This document shows positions 60,201-64,000 of a stretch of 64,000 nucleotides of DNA, one piece after another. Location: contig CAZLZD010000018.1 of the NCBI GenBank assembly GCA_964563925.1, positions 1 through 64,000 on the forward strand, read 5' to 3'. Origin of the DNA: JAUILA01 sp964563925 (GTDB lineage Bacteria; Bacteroidota; Bacteroidia; Cytophagales; Cyclobacteriaceae). A program made the translations under genes and the position numbers. Under the pieces are notes generated by a model that worked only from the letters and a program-made list of their open reading frames with translations, was not told the origin of the DNA and ran no database searches. Within the stretch, counting starts at the first letter, position 1, and each line of letters begins with the position of its first letter.

Positions 60201-60788
60201 ATGCATGAGCTACGTAAGATTCCAATATTCCCTCTGAATATTCTTCCTATGCCAGAGGAATATATTCCACTGCATATTTTCGAGGAAAGATACCGCCAGC
60301 TTCAGACTGAAATCGAAAGTCAGGATAAGGAGTTTGGGATCCTTTATTCAGGCAGGGACAACCAGTATAACCTGGGCGGATTAATGAAGATGGAATCGCT
60401 GCTAAAGCGGTACGAAACGGGAGAATCCGATGTTTTGTATAAGTGCACGGGGGTTTTTATTCTCAATGAATTTTACAAAACATTCCCTGGAAAACTGTAC
60501 CCTGGCGGCATTGTTTACATGCTTCCCGGTGAAATCACCAAACCATCCCCTGAATTCCTGGAAGAATTTATGGATTATATGCGCCGCAGAAAAATCCGGG
60601 AAGTGGAGGAGCCGGTCTACCTGCATGATATAGCGAATGAACTCAACCTGGAAACCGAAGACAGGCTTCGGTATCTCAGGATTCTTGATAATGAAAAGAA
60701 GGAGAATTTCCTGGCAGAACAGTTAAAATACCGAATGCACATTCTCAAACAGGAATCATCAGCCAGGAATACCTACAACCTTAACTGA
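60201..60788 (+). CDS. LON N-terminal (substrate-binding) domain protein
   Basis: A 195-residue stand-alone LON substrate-binding domain. It begins RKIPIFPLNILPMPEEYIPLHIFEERY, the typical start, and has GILYSG, KCTGVFILNEFY and LPGEI segments. Lon protease and PUA-like proteins use this domain for substrate recognition; a separate copy without ATPase or protease may be an adaptor. Function unknown. The start at 60201 is chosen because it gives the family N-terminus, discarding a longer frame from 60144. The stop is one base from the convergent ffh gene. Confidence 0.85.
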   Translation: MHELRKIPIFPLNILPMPEEYIPLHIFEERYRQLQTEIESQDKEFGILYSGRDNQYNLGGLMKMESLLKRYETGESDVLYKCTGVFILNEFYKTFPGKLYPGGIVYMLPGEITKPSPEFLEEFMDYMRRRKIREVEEPVYLHDIANELNLETEDRLRYLRILDNEKKENFLAEQLKYRMHILKQESSARNTYNLN

Positions 60789-60789
60789 G

Positions 60790-62121
60790 CTAACGTCCAA
60801 AGGGGTTAAGTGCCCCGAGGCCGCGCTTGCCGCCGCCCAGTTTGTTCATGGTTTTCATGAGCTTCTTCATGTCATTGAATTGCTTCACCAGGTTGTTGAC
60901 TTCCTGCACCGAGGTACCACTTCCGTCTGCTATCCGTTTCCTTCGGCTTCCGTCGAGTATCTCGGGACGTTCACGTTCATCAAGGGTCATGGAACGAATG
61001 ATGGCTTCGATCGGCTTGAATGAATCATCATCCACATCAATATCTTTCATGGCTTTTCCCATTCCCGGGATCATCCCCATAAGATCCTTTATGTTACCCA
61101 TTTTCTTGATCTGCTCAAGCTGGGACAGGAAGTCATTGAAGTCAAACTGGTTCTTCCGTATCTTTTTATTTAGACGCCGTGCTTCTTCTTCATCAAAAGT
61201 ATCCTGCGCCTTTTCTACCAGTGATACTACGTCCCCCATCCCGAGTATCCTGTTGGCCATACGGTCAGGATGGAATTTATCGATAGCATCCATTTTCTCC
61301 CCGGTACTGATAAACTTGATGGGTTTATCAACGACCCGGCGAATGGATATGGCTGCCCCGCCCCGGGTATCACCGTCCAGTTTGGTAAGGACGACCCCGT
61401 TAAAATCAAGGCGCTCATTAAAGGTCTTGGCAGTGTTCACCGCATCCTGACCGGTCATACTGTCCACCACAAAAAGGGTCTCCGATGGGTTCAGCGCTTT
61501 CTTAAGGGCGGTTATCTCGTCCATCATCTGCTCGTCCACCGCCAGGCGCCCTGCAGTATCCACGATCACTACCTTGGTACCCTTTTGTTTTGCATGCCTG
61601 ATGGCATTATTCGCAATGTCTACGGCATTTTTATTCTCCGGTTCAGCATATACTTCCACATCGATTTGTTCGCCCAGAACCTGGAGCTGGTTGATGGCCG
61701 CCGGTCGGTAGATGTCACAGGCTGTGAGCATAACCTGGCGCCCCTGTTTTTTCAGGTAGTTGGCAAGTTTTCCGGAGAATGTGGTTTTACCTGAACCCTG
61801 AAGCCCGGCAATCAAAATGATTGCCGGATTTCCGGAAATCTGCATTTCCTCATGGGTGCCGCCCATCAGGGAGGTTAGTTCATCATTCGTGATTTTGGTT
61901 AACAGCTGGCCGGGAGATACCGAGGTGAGTACGTCTTTTCCGAGAGCCGTTTCCTTGATCTCATCGGTGACTTCCTTGGCTACCTTGTAATTTACATCGG
62001 CATCAATGAGCGCACGACGAATTTCCTTGACTGTGGTGGCCACGTTGACTTCGGTAATGCTGCCCTGTCCCTTGAGTGTCTGGAATGCCTTATCCAGTTT
62101 ATAACTTAAATTGTCAAACAT
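60790..62121 (-). CDS. ffh: Signal recognition particle protein Ffh (SRP54)
   Basis: A 443-residue GTPase that delivers nascent membrane proteins to FtsY and the translocon. The N domain is at about 1-90. The G domain has AGLQGSGKTTFSGKL at about 108, the DTAGR motif in VIVDTAGRLAVDEQ, TKLDGDTRGG near 248, and GMGDVVSLVEKAQ. The M domain, methionine rich, starts about residue 305 (FLSQLEQIKKMGNIKDLMGMIPGMGK) and ends GGKRGLGALNPFGR. A perfect -7 element is 21 bases upstream. It ends against the LON-domain gene. Confidence 0.97.
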   Translation of the reverse strand: MFDNLSYKLDKAFQTLKGQGSITEVNVATTVKEIRRALIDADVNYKVAKEVTDEIKETALGKDVLTSVSPGQLLTKITNDELTSLMGGTHEEMQISGNPAIILIAGLQGSGKTTFSGKLANYLKKQGRQVMLTACDIYRPAAINQLQVLGEQIDVEVYAEPENKNAVDIANNAIRHAKQKGTKVVIVDTAGRLAVDEQMMDEITALKKALNPSETLFVVDSMTGQDAVNTAKTFNERLDFNGVVLTKLDGDTRGGAAISIRRVVDKPIKFISTGEKMDAIDKFHPDRMANRILGMGDVVSLVEKAQDTFDEEEARRLNKKIRKNQFDFNDFLSQLEQIKKMGNIKDLMGMIPGMGKAMKDIDVDDDSFKPIEAIIRSMTLDERERPEILDGSRRKRIADGSGTSVQEVNNLVKQFNDMKKLMKTMNKLGGGKRGLGALNPFGR

Positions 62122-62142
62122 ATCTCACGAATTAATGGAGGG

Positions 62143-62150
62143 CAAAATTA
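62143..62150 (-). promoter_or_regulatory. -7 promoter element of ffh
   Basis: Minus strand TAATTTTG, perfect consensus, about 21 bases before the ATG at 62121, in the short gap after moeA. Confidence 0.6.
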
Positions 62151-62185
62151 GCGAATTCGTGATTCAAATGGTAGTGCCGTAATTA

Positions 62186-63364
62186 TTATCGGTAGGGAAG
62201 GTATTCAAATGATTCTCCTTTCTCAAACAATTCCCTGTCGGCGGGTAACTCCAGGAAACCATCCGCATCCAGGAGGTTGGCAAGATCGCCTGACCCCTTT
62301 CCAGCCACCGGGAAGGCAATACGCGAACCCTTGTCGTCCACAATCCTGACCTGCAGGTAACAGGTCAGCGGTGGATGGAAGGTGAATTCCTCGGCAAGAA
62401 CGGCTGTGTAGGTCAGGTTACTGGCACCAAAGTGCCTTGACAGCCACGGGCGCACATAACGCTGATAGCAAAGGAAGGTGGAAACCGGGTTGCCGGGTAG
62501 CGCAAAGACGATATTTCTGTCCTCACGCATGCCAAACCAGAACGGTTTGCCGGGTCGCTGGGCCACACGGTGAAAGAGTTTATCGACGTTCAGGTTATCC
62601 AGGGCATCCGGTACAAAATCCTTTTTACCCCGTGAAACCCCGCCGCTCAGGATCACCACCTGATGATCATCCAGGATTTTCCCGAGCGCACCGGTGATTC
62701 CGCTGAGATCATCCTGAAGGTGATACAGGGTTGCCTTGCACCCTTCCTGTTCAAGCAGGGATGCAAGGGTATGGGAGTTTGACCGGCGAATCTGGTAGGG
62801 ATGAGGCGTCTGATCAATATCCACAAGTTCGTCACCCGTACTTACCACAGCCACGGACAGACTTCCTGCCAGCACCTCGGCCTTACCAACTGTGGCCATA
62901 ACGGCAATTTCTGCCGGACCGATCTTCCTTCCGGCCGGAATAAGCCGGTCACCCATTTTCCGGTCCGTTCCCTTCAGGTGGATATGCTGTAAGGGGGAGG
63001 CAGCCGGCGCATCAATGTACGCCTTCCCGTCACGCAGGCTTACCTGTTCGTACGGGATGACCTGGTCTGCGCCCTGGGGGAGAATGGCCCCGGTCATGAC
63101 TTCCATACAGGTTCCTTCCTGCACAGTTTGCTGCGGGGAACCTGCAGTCTGCATCCCTTTTACCGGTATGCCCGACGTATCGATAAGCGTGTGGTCCAGG
63201 GCAATTCCATCCATCATGACCCGGTTAAAAGGAGGAAAGTCCTGGTCGGCATGCACATCCTCCGCCAGGTACAGCCCGGAAGCCGAGGAAAGGGGTACTT
63301 TTTCGGTTTTGAGAGACAGAGATTTCGATAAGACCTGGTTATATGCTTCCGCTACAGAGATCAT
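62186..63364 (-). CDS. moeA: Molybdopterin molybdotransferase MoeA
   Basis: A 392-residue enzyme that inserts molybdate into adenylylated molybdopterin. Motifs: SASGLYLAEDVHADQDFPPFNRVMMDG at the start, EVMTGAILPQGADQVIPYE near 87, STGDELV near 177, the GGVSRGKKDFVPDAL site near 244 and ALPGNPVSTF near 290. Normal for MoeA. It is divergent from moaC with a gap of only 18 bases, so its promoter must overlap moaC. No strong -7 element is seen there. Confidence 0.96.
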   Translation of the reverse strand: MISVAEAYNQVLSKSLSLKTEKVPLSSASGLYLAEDVHADQDFPPFNRVMMDGIALDHTLIDTSGIPVKGMQTAGSPQQTVQEGTCMEVMTGAILPQGADQVIPYEQVSLRDGKAYIDAPAASPLQHIHLKGTDRKMGDRLIPAGRKIGPAEIAVMATVGKAEVLAGSLSVAVVSTGDELVDIDQTPHPYQIRRSNSHTLASLLEQEGCKATLYHLQDDLSGITGALGKILDDHQVVILSGGVSRGKKDFVPDALDNLNVDKLFHRVAQRPGKPFWFGMREDRNIVFALPGNPVSTFLCYQRYVRPWLSRHFGASNLTYTAVLAEEFTFHPPLTCYLQVRIVDDKGSRIAFPVAGKGSGDLANLLDADGFLELPADRELFEKGESFEYLPYR

Positions 63365-63369
63365 TTCCT

Positions 63370-63377
63370 TATTTTTG
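63370..63377 (+). promoter_or_regulatory. -7 promoter element of moaC, leaderless arrangement
   Basis: TATTTTTG, perfect consensus, then TTTCA, then the ATG at 63383: five-base spacing. It fills most of the 18-base gap between moeA and moaC. Confidence 0.6.
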
Positions 63378-63382
63378 TTTCA

Positions 63383-63859
63383 ATGGAAGATAAAGAATTC
63401 ACACATATTGACCATAAGGGAAGGCCTAAAATGGTTGACGTCTCGGGGAAAAAATCAACCCGGCGGGTGGCCGTTGCTGAATCGCGTGTGTATTTGCCGG
63501 GTCCTGTACGCGAGGGGATTGAATCGGGCGAACTAACCTCACCAAAAGGCCCTGTCTTCCAGACGGCAATTGTTGCCGGGGTAATGGCGGTTAAAAAAAC
63601 ATATGACCTAATCCCGTTTTGTCATCCGCTTCCCGTTGACGGTTGTTCGATTACCTGTGAACTGAATGGGGAGGAGGTTGTCGTCCGCTGTGAGGTGAAG
63701 ACCACGGGTAAAACAGGTGTGGAAATGGAGGCGCTGACCGGCGCATCGGTGGCTGCCCTGACCATATATGATATGTGCAAGGCACTGTCACATGAAATGG
63801 AGATCCGCGCTACCCGACTGATAATGAAAACCGGGGGGAAATCAACGTATCATGCGTGA
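63383..63859 (+). CDS. moaC: Cyclic pyranopterin monophosphate synthase MoaC
   Basis: A 158-residue enzyme of early molybdenum cofactor synthesis, converting the MoaA product to cPMP. The start FTHIDHKGRPKMVDVSGK is the family N-terminus. The conserved FCHPLPVDG segment at about 92 and KTGVEMEALTGASVAALTIYDMCKA at about 112-136 contain active-site residues. Its last eight bases overlap the ATG of mobA. The mRNA is predicted to be leaderless. Confidence 0.97.
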   Translation: MEDKEFTHIDHKGRPKMVDVSGKKSTRRVAVAESRVYLPGPVREGIESGELTSPKGPVFQTAIVAGVMAVKKTYDLIPFCHPLPVDGCSITCELNGEEVVVRCEVKTTGKTGVEMEALTGASVAALTIYDMCKALSHEMEIRATRLIMKTGGKSTYHA

Positions 63860-64000
63860 TCGTGGAATATACGGACTGGTACTTGCAGGCGGCAGGAGTG
63901 AGCGGATGGGCATGCCCAAGGCAGAATTAATATATTATGACCGCCCGCAATGGGCCTATTGTGCCAATTTGCTCTCCCCGTATTGTGACCGTGTCTATGT
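63852..64000 (+). CDS. mobA: Molybdenum cofactor guanylyltransferase MobA, partial (cut by the window edge)
   Basis: About 49 codons are visible. The reading begins MRDRGIYGLVLAGGRSERMG, and LAGGRSERMG with the following KAEL is the nucleotide-binding motif of MobA and related nucleotidyltransferases. The ATG overlaps the 3' end of moaC by eight bases, the usual arrangement for coupled Moco genes. A broader nucleotidyltransferase role is possible, but the neighbourhood favours MobA. The frame is open to the end of the window. Confidence 0.85.
   Translation, partial: MRDRGIYGLVLAGGRSERMGMPKAELIYYDRPQWAYCANLLSPYCDRVY

Noticed and set aside
1..64000. tRNA or rRNA genes, CRISPR arrays, insertion sequences, integrases or phage genes.
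   Set aside because: None was recognised on either strand. Reading by eye can miss a divergent tRNA, but gaps are too short for most alternatives.

Overview
The window is a stretch of chromosome from a member of the Bacteroidota, probably near the Cytophagales or a related gliding lineage. Four signs support this: three proteins with type IX secretion (T9SS) C-terminal sorting domains, one PorP/SprF-family protein, DUF3667 and NamZ-type families, and many perfect copies of the Bacteroidota promoter -7 element TAnnTTTG in front of genes, usually with no recognisable Shine-Dalgarno sequence. Base composition looks close to half GC and even throughout. I see no rRNA, tRNA, CRISPR array, insertion sequence, integrase or phage gene. 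Coding density is very high. The longest gap without a gene is about 280 bases (44751-45028).

Layout. 1-6 kb: a PspC-domain peptide, glycosyltransferase, YbaB, a T9SS substrate, hisS, a small basic protein with its own promoter and terminator, and a phosphodiesterase-like protein. 6-12.5 kb: a thioredoxin-like protein and a complete RND efflux operon (adaptor, pump, outer-membrane factor). 12.5-20.6 kb, minus strand: K+ channel, DoxX, an unusual rhomboid-MORN-TonB_C fusion, M1 peptidase and a giant beta-propeller/amidohydrolase. 20.7-29.7 kb: cystathionine gamma-synthase-type enzyme, a lone 2-oxoacid dehydrogenase E2, cinA, a DUF4197 lipoprotein and a secreted subtilisin. 29.8-39.1 kb: paaN, then a minus-strand operon namZ-fmt-folA-SDR-tauE, a LolC/FtsX-type permease, pgk and a Sua5-type tRNA-modification enzyme. 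39.2-46.4 kb: a 53-residue membrane peptide, a Nudix protein, a 1480-residue T9SS substrate divergent from PorP/SprF, and an eIF1/SUI1 homologue. 46.5-51.8 kb: three consecutive amidohydrolase-fold proteins and an M48 lipoprotein protease. 51.9-59.5 kb: guaA, an LpoA-like protein, hemL, a DUF3667 protein, a barrel-like outer-membrane protein and OsmC. 59.6-64 kb: apt, a LON-domain protein, ffh and a molybdenum cofactor cluster (moeA, then moaC and mobA cut by the window edge).

The most striking signal is not one gene but a recurring promoter-start arrangement. At least seven genes (hisS, a phosphodiesterase, a SUI1 factor, guaA, a secreted small protein, the Sua5-type enzyme, moaC) have a perfect TAnnTTTG ending exactly 4 or 5 bases before the ATG, which predicts leaderless or nearly leaderless mRNAs. 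Other notable items are the rhomboid fusion, the amidohydrolase trio in which two of three members have lost the metal-binding HxH, a giant T9SS substrate paired with its likely PorP/SprF partner, and convergent genes whose 3' ends repeatedly touch or overlap.

Most calls rest on motifs and overall resemblance to known families read by eye. No database search was run.
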